36,368 bases of DNA from Klebsiella pneumoniae (GTDB lineage Bacteria; Pseudomonadota; Gammaproteobacteria; Steroidobacterales; Steroidobacteraceae). Where the stretch lies: the NCBI GenBank assembly GCA_945873095.1, contig CAMCBU010000022.1, positions 1 through 36,368 on the forward strand. Direction: 5' to 3'. Every line of letters starts with the position of its first letter. Within the stretch, counting starts at the first letter, position 1. Below are positions 20,012-29,506 of the stretch, in pieces. Both the position numbers and the translations under genes were made by a program. Below the pieces are notes generated by a model. The model was not told the DNA's origin. It ran no database searches and saw nothing but the letters and a program-made list of their open reading frames with translations.

Positions 20012-20329
20012 TCAGACTTCCTCTAGTGTGCACAGCAACGGGTGCTGATGATCGCGGGAATACCGCGTCACCAGCGCCACTTTCGTCTCGGCGATCTCGT
20101 GAGTGAAGACACCACACACGCCTTTGCCGCGCATGTGGATCTCGAGCATCACCTGCGTGGCCTGGGTGCGACCCATGCCGAAGAACCGCTCGAGCACATC
20201 CACGACGAATTCCATGGGAGTGTAATCATCGTTTAATAAAATCACCCGAAACAGCGGCGGCTGCTTCAGTTCGGGTGTGACCTCGGCGACGGAGGATTCT
20301 TGATCGGGACGAGACTCTTCGGCGGACAT
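20012..20329 (-). CDS. clpS: ClpA adaptor protein ClpS
   Basis: A 105-residue N-recognin that delivers proteins with N-terminal Leu, Phe, Tyr or Trp to ClpAP. After a 25-residue flexible acidic N-terminus the core begins [20 protein letters not shown], then [39 protein letters not shown]. The residues of the N-end pocket (Asn-Asp, Thr, Met and the H-x-x-G-x-G/V-C-G-V stretch) are present. No alternative start lies upstream in frame. The predicted transcription start falls on the A of the ATG, so the mRNA may be leaderless. Confidence 0.96.
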   Translation of the reverse strand: MSAEESRPDQESSVAEVTPELKQPPLFRVILLNDDYTPMEFVVDVLERFFGMGRTQATQVMLEIHMRGKGVCGVFTHEIAETKVALVTRYSRDHQHPLLCTLEEV

Positions 20330-20335
20330 GAGCCT

Positions 20336-20364
20336 GTTATAGGGCCAGGGTACCCCGAACTCAA
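20336..20364 (-). promoter_or_regulatory. Sigma-70 promoter of clpS-clpA, possibly leaderless
   Basis: On the minus strand TTGAGT (20364-20359), 17-bp spacer, TATAAC (20341-20336). The boxes match consensus at 4 and 5 of 6 positions with ideal spacing. The expected start, 7 bases after the -10 box, is position 20329, the first base of the clpS ATG. Confidence 0.65.
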
Positions 20365-20388
20365 GTGTGGTGTGCGAGGCGGGCGGGT

Positions 20389-21207
20389 ATGATCGGGATC
20401 ATGCGACTTCGGCTCGATTTGCCTACGCTCGTGACCGCCCTCTTGGCCACCATCTTGGGGCTGCAGGTCGCCTACCTCATCACCAGCGGTTTTCGCAGTC
20501 ACGAAGCGCCGATGACGGCGATATCCGTCCCGGCCGTCGCGCCAAATAGTGCGCCACCGACGTTGGCCGCGTTGAAAAATGCCGCCCCTTTCGGACGTCT
20601 CGGCGGCGCAGATCAACCCATCGTCGCCACCTCGGCGACGCATTTGAGCCTCGCCGGCGTGATCGCCGAGACCGACCCCGCCGCCGGCCAAGCCATCATC
20701 GCCGACTCGGGTAGCCCCGCGCAGGTGTATCGGGTGGGCAACACGCTGCCCGGTAACCTCGTGCTGCGCGCGGTGCACGCCGATCACGTGATACTCGATC
20801 GAGGCGGCACCCTCGAGCGTCTGGATTTGCCACGACAACTCACCCCGGGAAGCCCTTTGGATCCCGCGGCAGCCACGGCATCGCCCGGCGCGTTACCGCA
20901 AGCCCTCAACGCGGAGACAGGCCTCGCCAACGTCATTCGTTGGCAAGCGGTGATTCGCGGGGGGCAAAGCCCCGGCATTCGCGTCTACCCGGGGGCGGAC
21001 GCTCGAGCCTTCACTCGGCTCGGGCTCGAGGCCGGCGATCTGATCGTCGCCATCAACGATGCACCGTTGTCGGATCAAGCCAACGGCGATGCCTTCCTGC
21101 GCAGTCTCTCGGGTGTGCCACAGGCATCGTTGACGGTAGAGCGCGCTGGGCGCACCCAAAATATTCTGGTCGATCTCGCCAGCCTGACCGTGGCCGGTGC
21201 AAACTGA
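20389..21207 (+). CDS. gspC: Type II secretion system protein GspC
   Basis: The inner-membrane 'clamp' that links the cytoplasmic platform to the secretin. A single N-terminal membrane helix ([20 protein letters not shown]) is followed by a Pro/Ala linker. The periplasmic HR domain comes next ([63 protein letters not shown]), and the protein ends in a PDZ domain ([34 protein letters not shown]). The start is uncertain: ATG at 20389 has a GAGG nine bases upstream, while ATG at 20401 is too close to its GGGA. First gene of gspCDEF, divergent from clpS. Confidence 0.92.
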   Translation: MIGIMRLRLDLPTLVTALLATILGLQVAYLITSGFRSHEAPMTAISVPAVAPNSAPPTLAALKNAAPFGRLGGADQPIVATSATHLSLAGVIAETDPAAGQAIIADSGSPAQVYRVGNTLPGNLVLRAVHADHVILDRGGTLERLDLPRQLTPGSPLDPAAATASPGALPQALNAETGLANVIRWQAVIRGGQSPGIRVYPGADARAFTRLGLEAGDLIVAINDAPLSDQANGDAFLRSLSGVPQASLTVERAGRTQNILVDLASLTVAGAN

Positions 21208-21231
21208 CCGGCCTGACCTGACGGAAACCTC

Positions 21232-23244
21232 ATGCCGAATCCACGCTCGCTGCTCATCCCGCTGCTGACCGCCCTGCTCGTCTTCGTCGCCGCAGGTCCA
21301 GTCTCTGCGCAGCCCGCCTCCGGCGCGCGCATCACGCCCAATTTCAAGGACGCCGAGATCACGCAGGTGATCGAAGCGGTGGCGGCGGCGACCGGTCGCA
21401 ACATCATCGTCGACCCGCGCGTGCGCGCACAGGTGACGATGCTCTCCTCGACGCCGATGACGCCCGATGCGTTCTACGAAGCCTTTCTCGCCTTGCTGCA
21501 AGTGCACGGCTTCGTCGCCGCCCCCTCGGGCGATGTGCTGAAAATCATCCCCGATGCCAACTCGCGCACCATGCCGGGCAATGATCTGCCGGATCGCTTG
21601 AGCGCAACCTCCGACGAGATCGTCACGCAGGTGGTCTCGGTCACCAACGTGAGCGCCGCGCAGTTGGTGGCGATCCTGCGCCCGTTGATGCCGCAGAACG
21701 CGCACCTGGCGGCCTATCCCGCCTCGAACATGCTGATCCTCGCCGATCGCGCCAACAACGTGAATCGCATGTTGCGCATCATCCGTCGCATTGATCAGGC
21801 GAGCGATGCCGATATCGAAGTGGTCGCGATGCAAAATGCCTCGGCGGCCGAAGTCGTTCGCACGATGACGGCGCTCAATCCGGCGCAAGCCTCGGCCGAG
21901 GGTGGCATGAGCCCGCTGCGCGTCGTCGCCGATGATCGCTCGAACAGCATCTTGCTCGCCGGTGATAAAACGCAGCGCCTACGCGCCCGCACGCTCATCG
22001 CCTATCTCGACACACCGCTCGCGAGCGGCGGTGACACTCGCGTGCGCTATCTGCGCTACGCCGATGCGGAAAAGATTGCCGCTAAGCTCAAAGAACAAGT
22101 TCAAGGTGTCACCGCTGGCGCACCGGCGGCAGGTACCACGACCTCTGCCAGCGCCGATCGCAGCACCGTCATCTGGGCTGAGCCTGAGACCAACGCGCTC
22201 GTGATCACGGCGCCTGCCAAAACCATGAATTCTTTGATGGCGGTGATCGACAAGCTCGATATCCGCCGCGCACAAGTCATCGTCGAGGCGATCATCGTGG
22301 AGGTTTCGGCGGACAAGTCTGCCGAGCTCGGCGTGAACTGGCTCGTCGATGGCAGCAATGCCGACAATGCCGTCGGCGGCTTCATCGAGCCGGTGGGTGG
22401 CGTGAGCATCGTCGATCTCGCGCGGGCCGCAAACGATCCTGCAACGCTCACCAGCGTGCCGCGTGGCACGACGGTCGGCGTCGGTCGCCTCGGCAGCGGT
22501 GGCGTCGACTTCGCTGCCGTGCTGCGTGCGTTGCGCGGCGATTCGACCACGAACATCATCGCAACGCCCTCCATCGTGACGATGGATAACCAGGAAGCCG
22601 AGATCAAGGTCGCTCAAGAAGTGCCGTTCGTCACCGGCCAATACACGAGCACGGGCGGCAACACCGGTAACAACTTGAATCCTTTCCAGACCATCCAGCG
22701 TCAGGAAGTCGGCACCATCCTCAAGATCACACCGCAGATCAACGAGGGTGATTCGGTGATGCTGAAAATCGAACAGGAGAGTTCGAGCATCGCCGCAACG
22801 AGCTCGGGTGCCGTCGATCTCGTCACCAATAAGCGCACCATCAGCACACACGTGCTGATCGAAGACGGTGGCACGGTGGTGCTCGGTGGCCTGATTCAGG
22901 ATTCACAAACCGGCGGTGAACAGCGCGTGCCCTTTTTGGGTCGCATCCCGGTGATCGGCGAGGCGTTCAAGTCGCGCAGCGCGAAGAAGACCAAGACCAA
23001 CCTGATGGTGTTCATCCAGCCGCGGATCCTGCGTGATGGTCTCGATGCCACCTTCGAGACCAATCAAAAGTACAACTACATGCGCGACCAACAGCGCAAG
23101 CTCGGACCGCAACGCGAAGTGTTGCCGATGCTGCCCGGCACACCGCGGGCGATCCTGCCCGAGTTGCCACCCACGCCCGAGCGGCCCGCCGCACCGGCGG
23201 ACTCGGCGCCGGTGACTGCAACCCCTGCTGCGCCCTCGCCGTGA
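21232..23244 (+). CDS. gspD: Type II secretion system secretin GspD
   Basis: The outer-membrane channel, 670 residues. Signal peptide [21 protein letters not shown]0 domain ([28 protein letters not shown]); N1-N3 repeats ([60 protein letters not shown], each with the ring-building motif); then the secretin domain ([51 protein letters not shown]) ending with the [17 protein letters not shown] signature. The Pro/Ala-rich tail has no recognisable pilotin-binding helix. The gspE GTG overlaps the stop, indicating coupling. Confidence 0.95.
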   Translation: MPNPRSLLIPLLTALLVFVAAGPVSAQPASGARITPNFKDAEITQVIEAVAAATGRNIIVDPRVRAQVTMLSSTPMTPDAFYEAFLALLQVHGFVAAPSGDVLKIIPDANSRTMPGNDLPDRLSATSDEIVTQVVSVTNVSAAQLVAILRPLMPQNAHLAAYPASNMLILADRANNVNRMLRIIRRIDQASDADIEVVAMQNASAAEVVRTMTALNPAQASAEGGMSPLRVVADDRSNSILLAGDKTQRLRARTLIAYLDTPLASGGDTRVRYLRYADAEKIAAKLKEQVQGVTAGAPAAGTTTSASADRSTVIWAEPETNALVITAPAKTMNSLMAVIDKLDIRRAQVIVEAIIVEVSADKSAELGVNWLVDGSNADNAVGGFIEPVGGVSIVDLARAANDPATLTSVPRGTTVGVGRLGSGGVDFAAVLRALRGDSTTNIIATPSIVTMDNQEAEIKVAQEVPFVTGQYTSTGGNTGNNLNPFQTIQRQEVGTILKITPQINEGDSVMLKIEQESSSIAATSSGAVDLVTNKRTISTHVLIEDGGTVVLGGLIQDSQTGGEQRVPFLGRIPVIGEAFKSRSAKKTKTNLMVFIQPRILRDGLDATFETNQKYNYMRDQQRKLGPQREVLPMLPGTPRAILPELPPTPERPAAPADSAPVTATPAAPSP

Positions 23245-24698
23245 CACCAACACTGCCTCTCGCCTTCGCCCGACGTCACGGGCTGCTGCTGACGGGCACC
23301 GACGGAGAGTTCGCCGAACTTGCGATCCGTCCGGATGTCGTGCCCGCCGCCATCGCCGAGGCGCGCCGACACCTCGGCATGCCGCTGCATCTGCGCAAAG
23401 TCGCCGCCGACGAGTTCGATGTGCTGCTGCGGCTCGCCTACGAGGCGGGCAGCGATGCCCGCACCGCCGCCGGTGGTCTTGACGATACGACCGATCTCGC
23501 CTTCCTCGCCCAAGATCTGCCCGAGCAGTCCGACCTGCTCGATAGCGAAGATGATGCGCCGATCATTCGGCTCATCAATGCACTGCTGACCCAGGCGATC
23601 AAAGAAAACGCATCCGACATCCATATCGAGCCGTTCGAAAATCGTTTGGTAGTCCGCTTGCGTGTGGACGGTGTGCTGCGCGAGGTGCTGCAAACCAAAC
23701 GTGCCGTGGCAGCTGCCGTCGTTTCGCGCATCAAGGTCATGTCCAAACTCGACATCGCCGAGAAGCGGCTCCCACAAGATGGCCGCATCAGTCTCAAAGT
23801 GGCAGGGCGTGCGGTCGATGTGCGTGTCTCGACGATTCCGTCGGGTCACGGCGAGCGTGTGGTGCTGCGCTTGCTCGACAAACAGGCCGGCCGACTCGAT
23901 CTGGATCACCTCGGCATGGACCCGGCGATCACGCCACTGCTCGATGCGCTGATTCACAAGCCCAACGGCATCCTGCTCGTCACCGGTCCGACCGGTTCCG
24001 GCAAGACCACGACGCTCTACGCTGCGCTCTCGCGCCTGAATGACGCCACGCGCAACATCATGACGGTCGAAGATCCGATCGAGTATTACTTGGATGGCGT
24101 CGGTCAGACGCAGGTCAACACCAAGGTCGACATGAGTTTCGCGCGCGGACTGCGCGCGATTCTGCGACAAGATCCGGATATCGTGATGGTCGGTGAAATT
24201 CGCGATCTCGAAACCGCGCAGATCGCCGTGCAAGCCTCGCTCACCGGTCACCTCGTGCTCTCGACGCTGCATACCAACACGGCGGTCGGAGCGATCACCC
24301 GCTTGCGCGATATGGGCATTGAGCCTTTTTTGCTCGCCTCGAGCCTCATCGGCATCGTCGCGCAACGACTCGTTCGTACGCTCGATCCCGAGCAGCGGGA
24401 AGCGTATGTCGCCTCGGATGTCGAGCGTCGCATGCTCAACATCGCCCCCGATGCGGCACCCGTCAGACTGCACAAGCCGGGACGCGACGGTGCCGGCTAC
24501 AAAGGCCGTACCGGCATCTATGAACTCGTGCTGATCGACGATGCGATGCGCTCACGGATTCACGATGGCGCAGCCGAGAGCGAACTCGAACGCCACGCGC
24601 GTCTTGCCACACCGTCGATCCGCGACGATGGTCGTCGCAAGGTGCTCGCGGGTGACACGACGCTCGAGGAAGTGTTGCGCGTCACGCGCGAAGACTGA
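23241..24698 (+). CDS. gspE: Type II secretion system ATPase GspE, lacking the zinc motif
   Basis: The hexameric cytoplasmic ATPase that drives pseudopilus assembly, 485 residues. N1E-like start ([15 protein letters not shown]), N2E, Walker A GPTGSGKT (249-256), Asp box [19 protein letters not shown], Walker [21 protein letters not shown] and His box [14 protein letters not shown]. The C-terminal CM domain normally carries CxxC and CxxC zinc ligands. Here the first pair reads LDPEQ and the second [10 protein letters not shown], and I see no cysteine in residues 377-425. Everything else is intact, so the enzyme is likely functional without zinc. GTG start overlaps gspD's stop. Confidence 0.93.
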   Translation: MTPTLPLAFARRHGLLLTGTDGEFAELAIRPDVVPAAIAEARRHLGMPLHLRKVAADEFDVLLRLAYEAGSDARTAAGGLDDTTDLAFLAQDLPEQSDLLDSEDDAPIIRLINALLTQAIKENASDIHIEPFENRLVVRLRVDGVLREVLQTKRAVAAAVVSRIKVMSKLDIAEKRLPQDGRISLKVAGRAVDVRVSTIPSGHGERVVLRLLDKQAGRLDLDHLGMDPAITPLLDALIHKPNGILLVTGPTGSGKTTTLYAALSRLNDATRNIMTVEDPIEYYLDGVGQTQVNTKVDMSFARGLRAILRQDPDIVMVGEIRDLETAQIAVQASLTGHLVLSTLHTNTAVGAITRLRDMGIEPFLLASSLIGIVAQRLVRTLDPEQREAYVASDVERRMLNIAPDAAPVRLHKPGRDGAGYKGRTGIYELVLIDDAMRSRIHDGAAESELERHARLATPSIRDDGRRKVLAGDTTLEEVLRVTRED

Positions 24699-24711
24699 CG
24701 GCGTCATCGGT

Positions 24712-25938
24712 ATGGCCGCTTTCCAATACACTGCGTTGGATGCCACGGGCCGCGAGGTGCGCGGCGTGCAAGAGGGCGAAAGCCCGCGCCATGTGCGGCA
24801 ACTGTTGCGTGATCAACAATTGCTGCCGATGCAGGTCGTTGTGGTGACCCGTGGCGAGGTGGGCAAAGGCGCCAGCGCCAAGGGTATCCCGCTGCGGCGC
24901 ACTCGCATCGGCAATGCCGATCTCGCCTTGCTGACGCGACAACTCGCCACTCTCGTCAAGGCCGCCTTACCGCTCGAAGATGCGCTGCGCGCCGTTTCTG
25001 AGCAATCGGAAAAGCCCGCGGTACAACAGACCGTGACGGCTGTACGCGCCCGAGTGACCGAGGGCCTGACACTGGCCGCGGCGCTTGGCGAGTTCCCGCG
25101 CGTTTTCCCGGAGATCTACCGCGCCACGGTGGCCGCCGGCGAGCAATCGGGTCGGCTCGATGTGGTGCTCGAGCGGCTTGCCGATTACACCGAGAGTCGC
25201 GATCAACTGCGGCAACGGATCATCGGCGCCCTGCTGTATCCGATCGTACTGACGATCATGTGCATCGCCATCATCTCGGGTCTGTTGACGTACGTGGTCC
25301 CCAAAGTGGTCGAGGTGTTCGAGTCGGGTCAGAACGCACTGCCCTGGATGACGCAAGTGCTGCTGTTTGTCAGTGACGGCCTGCGCGACTACGGCTTGTG
25401 GCTGCTACTGGCGCTGAGCATCGCCGGCATCCTCTTTCAGCGCTGGCTGCGCGCACCCGAGGCGCGTTATCGGTTCGATGGCTGGATGCTGCGTCTGCCA
25501 CTGGCCGGTCGACTGATCCGCGGCTTCGACACCGCGAGATTCACTCGCACTTTGAGCATCCTCACCGGCAGCGCCGTGCCCGTCCTCGAGGGTCTACGGA
25601 TCGCCGGCGCCGTGATGTCCAACCGACCGATGCGCGCCGCCGTCGAAGAGGCAGCCGAACGCATCCGAGAAGGCGCCCCCATCGGTCGCTCACTGGCGGC
25701 AAGCAAACTCTTCCCCCCGATGACCGTCCACCTGATCTCGAGCGGCGAGGCCAGCGGACGCCTCGAGGAAATGCTCGACCGTGCAGCCACCAATCAGGAG
25801 CGCGAATTGGACGGTCTTTTGACCGCCTTGGTCGGCCTGCTCGGCCCCCTCATGATCGTCGGGATGGGGGTATTCGTGCTCGCCATCGTCTTTGCCATGC
25901 TGATGCCCATCTTCGAAATGAATACATTGGTGCGGTGA
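24712..25938 (+). CDS. gspF: Type II secretion system inner-membrane platform protein GspF
   Basis: A polytopic platform protein that couples GspE to pseudopilin assembly; 408 residues. It has two GspF repeats. The first holds LALLTRQLATLVKAALPLED, ALRAVSEQSEKP and AAGEQSGRLDVVLERLADYT; the second holds FDTARFTRTLSILTGSAVPV, LEGLRIAG and SSGEASGRLEEMLDRAATNQ. Three membrane helices are present (after RIIGALLYPIVLTIMCI, after LRDYGLWLLLALSIAGILF, and the terminal LIVGMGVFVLAIVFAMLMPI). The ATG at 24712 (MAAFQYTALDATGREVRG) matches homologues. It is the last secretion gene here: no gspG follows. Confidence 0.95.
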   Translation: MAAFQYTALDATGREVRGVQEGESPRHVRQLLRDQQLLPMQVVVVTRGEVGKGASAKGIPLRRTRIGNADLALLTRQLATLVKAALPLEDALRAVSEQSEKPAVQQTVTAVRARVTEGLTLAAALGEFPRVFPEIYRATVAAGEQSGRLDVVLERLADYTESRDQLRQRIIGALLYPIVLTIMCIAIISGLLTYVVPKVVEVFESGQNALPWMTQVLLFVSDGLRDYGLWLLLALSIAGILFQRWLRAPEARYRFDGWMLRLPLAGRLIRGFDTARFTRTLSILTGSAVPVLEGLRIAGAVMSNRPMRAAVEEAAERIREGAPIGRSLAASKLFPPMTVHLISSGEASGRLEEMLDRAATNQERELDGLLTALVGLLGPLMIVGMGVFVLAIVFAMLMPIFEMNTLVR

Positions 25939-25954
25939 CGCTCATCGTTACCCA

Positions 25955-25983
25955 TTGCAAGCCGCTCGGCATCGCAATACATT
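25955..25983 (+). promoter_or_regulatory. Possible promoter for the small downstream gene
   Basis: TTGCAA (25955-25960), 17-bp spacer, TACATT (25978-25983), 4 of 6 matches each, 33 bp before the ATG at 26017. It would give the small gene its own transcript apart from gspCDEF. Confidence 0.45.
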
Positions 25984-26016
25984 TTGCGCGTCTGGGGGTT
26001 GAGTGGCAGTGGTGCC

Positions 26017-26262
26017 ATGCACGAGAGACCGGAGCAAGACGACTACGAGGATGATGAAGCCCTCGAATCGGGCGAGGACTTCGATCAAGTCATCCGAGAT
26101 TTCGAACAAGGGCGGCGCCGTGGTGCGCCTAAGCCATCGGGCGATCCTGCGTGGCGCAAACTCGAGCGCCTACGCGAAGAGAAGCGGACCGCGGAACTCA
26201 CCAGCGACTTCGACGATTACGACATCGGCATCGAAGCGAAGCCGCGCAAAACCAAGCGCTGA
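26017..26262 (+). CDS. Small charged protein, PA3496-family-like
   Basis: 81 residues, hydrophilic, with an acidic first part (EQDDYEDDEALESGEDFD), a basic middle (RRRGAPKPSGDPAWRKLERL, REEKRTAEL), an acidic patch (SDFDDYDIG) and a basic end (KPRKTKR). The W-R-K-L-E-x-L-R-E-E-K-R..L..DFDDYD pattern resembles the short PA3496-type proteins of gammaproteobacteria, which have been linked to envelope integrity. This is a weak match by eye. The function is unknown. It ends 18 bp before the convergent dnaE2. Confidence 0.6.
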   Translation: MHERPEQDDYEDDEALESGEDFDQVIRDFEQGRRRGAPKPSGDPAWRKLERLREEKRTAELTSDFDDYDIGIEAKPRKTKR

Positions 26263-26280
26263 GCCACAACCGCCATCGCG

Positions 26281-29200
26281 TCAGCGAAAATCTCGCGAAC
26301 GAGTCGTTAGACGCCCAAGCCAAGCCGAGCGATCGTGCAGGCGCTCGACGATCACGTGCAGCACCTCCCCTTCGCGCTGCAAATAGCCTTCGGCTTCGAG
26401 CAGACGCGAGTGCAGTAGCTCACGCCGGTATTGCACACCGATGCGCTTCCAGACGATGAGATTGACGTAGCCCGTGTCATCTTCGAGCGTGACGAAGGTC
26501 ACGCCGCTCGCGGTACCTGGACGTTGTCGCATCGTCACTAGGCCCGCGACCGAGACGGGGCTCTCGTGCCGCAGGCTCTGCAGTTGTGACGACGTGCAGA
26601 CCTCACGAGACGAAAACAGCGAGCGCAGCAAAGCCAACGGATGTCGGCCCAAAGTCAGGCCGATCGAACGATAGTCGGCTACCAAGTTCTGTCCTTCGGT
26701 CGGCACCGGCAACAGCGGCAACGCAGGCTCGTCTGCACAGGGTGCCAACGGCAGTTCGACTTCCGTTGCGGCCACTGACCAGAAAGCCTGGTGACGATTA
26801 CCGGTCAAGTTCGCGCAAGCCCCTGCCGCCGCGAGCGCTTCGAGATCTCCTCGATCGAGGCCGGCGTGTCGCACGAGATCCTGCAGGTTGCTGATACGCT
26901 CGCGAACCGCCACCACTCGCTCGGCACCCGCTCGTGTCAAAGAATGTACGAGTCGCAGACCGAGTCGGATTGCCGCTCCGCCGGTCAGAGTTGCCTCGAG
27001 CGTGCAATCCCACTGGCTCGCCAATACATCGACAGGGCGAATCTCGACACCGTGTTCGCGCGCATCGCGCACCAACTGTGATGGCGAATAAAAACCCATG
27101 GGCTGACTGTTGAGCAGCGCCGCCGTGAACGCCGCAGGCTCGTGGCATTTGAGCCAAGCCGAGACATACACCAGTAAGGCAAAACTCGCCGCGTGCGACT
27201 CGGGAAACCCATACTCACCGAAACCCTGAATCTGCGCGAACACGCGCTGTGCGAAGGCTTCCGTGTAGCCGCGCTCACGCATGCCTTGGATCAATCGCTC
27301 TTCGAAGTGCCCAAGCCCGCCGCGACGCTTCCAGGCCGCCATGGCGCGACGTAGTTGATCCGCCTCACCGGGCGAGAAGCCGGCGGCTGCAATCGCAATC
27401 TGCATCACCTGTTCTTGGAAGATCGGCACCCCGAGCGTGCGCTGTAAAACGCCTTTGACCGCCTCACTCGGATAATCGACCACTTCCTCACCGCGCCGCC
27501 GTCGCAGATACGGGTGGACCATGTCGCCCTGAATAGGCCCGGGGCGCACGATCGCCACCTCGATCACAAGATCGTAGAAACATCGCGGTCGCAGTCGCGG
27601 CAGCATGTTCATCTGCGCACGCGATTCGATCTGAAATACGCCGACCGAATCGGCTCGGCAGAGCATGTCGTAAACCTTAGGGTCCTCTGCCGGGATCCTC
27701 GAGAGCGTCAGTGCCTCACCACCACGCTCGCAACGCCATGCTGAAATGAGATCGATCGCCCGATGGATCGCCGTCAACATCCCAAGCGCCAGCACATCCA
27801 CCTTGAGCAGCCCGAGCGCATCGAGATCGTCTTTGTCCCATTGAATGACGGTACGATCCGGCATGCTCGCGTTCTCGATCGGCACGAGTTCCTCGAGCGA
27901 ATCGCGTGCGATCACGAAACCACCGACATGCTGCGACAAGTGACGCGGAAAGCCGAGCAACTCTTCGGCCAACTCGAACAGCAAACGCAAACGATGCCGA
28001 TCGATATCGCCCGCCTGCGCCGGCAGCTCCAAGCGCTCGATGTCGATGGATCGATCCCAACGACTTGCCGATTTGGCGAGGCTTTCGATCACGATCGGAT
28101 CGAATCCGAGTGCTCGCCCGAGATCTCGCAGGGTGCTACGCGGTCGATAGCTGATGACCGTGGCTGCAAGTGCCGCACGATGTCGGCCGTATTTTGAATA
28201 GAGATACTGGATGACCTCCTCACGCCGCTCGTGCTCGAAATCGACGTCGATATCCGGTGGCTCGTTGCGCTCGCGCGAGATGAATCGCTCGAACAAGACC
28301 GACATGCGCGAGGGGTCGACTTCCGTGATGCCTAAGCAATAACAGACGACGGAGTTGGCCGCCGAACCTCGCCCTTGGCAGAGAATGCCGCGCTGCCTCG
28401 CGAAGTCGACGATGTCGTATACGGTCAGAAAGTAAGGTTCGTAGCCGAGCTCGGCGATCAGTGCGAGCTCATGCTCGATGAGTTGCTGGACCGGCGCTGG
28501 CGTGTGATCCCAACGCTTCGATGCACCACGTTCGACCAATGTGCGCAGCCAAGAAGCGGGCGTGTGCGACTCGGGGACGAGTTCACGTGGATACTCATAA
28601 CGCAGCTCATCGAGCGAAAAGCGGCAGCGCTTTGCGATCGCGAGAGTTTCTTGCAGAAGTTCCGGTGGATAAAGCCGCGCCAGTCGCGCGCGCTCGCGCA
28701 GATGCCGCTCACCGCTCGGTAGCAACGCGAGGCCTGCCGCATCGACGGTGGTGCGTAGCCGAATGGCTGTCAACGCATCGTGCAGGCGACGTCGCTCACG
28801 ACGGTGCATACAAGCACCACCGGCTGCCACCAATGGCAAACCACTGCGTGCAGACAAGTCTCTGGCCCTTTGCAGGTGTGCTCGCTCGGTACCATCACGC
28901 AGTAACTCGACGGCGAGCCATGCCGAGCCAGCGTAGTTCTGTTGCAGCTCACTTGCGAAAGTTTTGCTGCTCTCTTTTTGCGACTCGGATTGCAACTCGG
29001 ACCACGTAGGCGCCCACAACAAAGAAACATGGGACGGCTCGAGTAGCTCAAAGAGATCGCTGCTGCTTAAACGATATTCACCCTTCGGCGCCTGCCTTCG
29101 CGCACGCGTGATCAGCCGACACAAGCTGCCATAACCCACTCGATCGTTCGCGAGCGCCACCAGCAGCGGCCCCTCACTCAAACGCAGCTCGCTGCCGACG

Positions 29201-29394
29201 ATCAGTCGAGTCGGTGTGTCGCGTAGCGCCGTGTGCGCCCGCACCACCCCAGCCATCGAACACTCATCGGTGATCGCCAATGCCGCGTACCCAAGTTCCA
29301 CCGCGCGCGCCGCTAGCTCTTGCGGCTGCGACGCACCGCGCAAAAAGCTGAAGCTGCTCAGGCAGTGCAATTCGGCGTAATCGGACGATTTCAT
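26281..29394 (-). CDS. dnaE2: Error-prone DNA polymerase DnaE2 (ImuC)
   Basis: The C-family polymerase of the mutasome that copies damaged templates with ImuA and ImuB. 1037 residues, within the family range. An N-terminal PHP domain (LHCLSSFSFLRGASQPQELA, LGYAALAITDE) is followed by the polymerase core with FLTVYDIVDFARQRGILCQG, RGSAANSVVCYCLGIT, the catalytic PDIDVDFEHERREEVIQYLY, VGGFVIARDSLEELVPIENA and VAIVRPGPIQGDMVHPYLRR. A C-terminal HhH and OB-fold (VAGLVTMRQRPGTASGVTFV, TLEDDTGYVNLIVW) follow. It lacks the long clamp- and tau-binding tail of DnaE1. A LexA box overlaps its promoter. It is cut off from imuB by the toxin-antitoxin module. Confidence 0.96.
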   Translation of the reverse strand: MKSSDYAELHCLSSFSFLRGASQPQELAARAVELGYAALAITDECSMAGVVRAHTALRDTPTRLIVGSELRLSEGPLLVALANDRVGYGSLCRLITRARRQAPKGEYRLSSSDLFELLEPSHVSLLWAPTWSELQSESQKESSKTFASELQQNYAGSAWLAVELLRDGTERAHLQRARDLSARSGLPLVAAGGACMHRRERRRLHDALTAIRLRTTVDAAGLALLPSGERHLRERARLARLYPPELLQETLAIAKRCRFSLDELRYEYPRELVPESHTPASWLRTLVERGASKRWDHTPAPVQQLIEHELALIAELGYEPYFLTVYDIVDFARQRGILCQGRGSAANSVVCYCLGITEVDPSRMSVLFERFISRERNEPPDIDVDFEHERREEVIQYLYSKYGRHRAALAATVISYRPRSTLRDLGRALGFDPIVIESLAKSASRWDRSIDIERLELPAQAGDIDRHRLRLLFELAEELLGFPRHLSQHVGGFVIARDSLEELVPIENASMPDRTVIQWDKDDLDALGLLKVDVLALGMLTAIHRAIDLISAWRCERGGEALTLSRIPAEDPKVYDMLCRADSVGVFQIESRAQMNMLPRLRPRCFYDLVIEVAIVRPGPIQGDMVHPYLRRRRGEEVVDYPSEAVKGVLQRTLGVPIFQEQVMQIAIAAAGFSPGEADQLRRAMAAWKRRGGLGHFEERLIQGMRERGYTEAFAQRVFAQIQGFGEYGFPESHAASFALLVYVSAWLKCHEPAAFTAALLNSQPMGFYSPSQLVRDAREHGVEIRPVDVLASQWDCTLEATLTGGAAIRLGLRLVHSLTRAGAERVVAVRERISNLQDLVRHAGLDRGDLEALAAAGACANLTGNRHQAFWSVAATEVELPLAPCADEPALPLLPVPTEGQNLVADYRSIGLTLGRHPLALLRSLFSSREVCTSSQLQSLRHESPVSVAGLVTMRQRPGTASGVTFVTLEDDTGYVNLIVWKRIGVQYRRELLHSRLLEAEGYLQREGEVLHVIVERLHDRSAWLGRLTTRSRDFR

Positions 29395-29411
29395 AGCTGG
29401 ACTTCGTAATA

Positions 29412-29427
29412 CTGTTTATTTATACAG
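29412..29427 (-). promoter_or_regulatory. LexA (SOS) box of dnaE2
   Basis: CTGTTTATTTATACAG, a CTG-N10-CAG operator with extended TACTGT...ACAGTA symmetry, near-identical to the E. coli consensus. It covers the -10 box of the dnaE2 promoter 18 bp before the start codon. Confidence 0.92.
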
Positions 29428-29447
29428 TATTGAGTCATTACAGCCAA
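29419..29447 (-). promoter_or_regulatory. dnaE2 promoter
   Basis: Minus strand TTGGCT (29447-29442), 17-bp spacer, TATAAA (29424-29419, 5 of 6 with consensus). The -10 box lies inside the LexA box, so LexA binding would block RNA polymerase directly; transcription would begin near 29412. Confidence 0.6.
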
Positions 29448-29472
29448 GCCTTTTGCAGCGATGACAAAAGGC
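29448..29472. promoter_or_regulatory. Inverted repeat upstream of the toxin gene, possible antitoxin operator
   Basis: A perfect 8-bp dyad, GCCTTTTG (29448-29455) and CAAAAGGC (29465-29472), spacer 9, placed 34 bp before the toxin ATG and touching the dnaE2 -35 box. Ribbon-helix-helix antitoxins usually bind such palindromes to repress their own operon. Confidence 0.5.
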
Positions 29473-29506
29473 ACACATTTATCTACGATCCAGCGAGTGC
29501 AACCTG

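Noticed and set aside
23076-24473. A 465-codon minus-strand frame opposite gspD/gspE
   Set aside because: Antisense to gspE, rich in Arg/His/Asp, no domain pattern; gspE shows all its family motifs.
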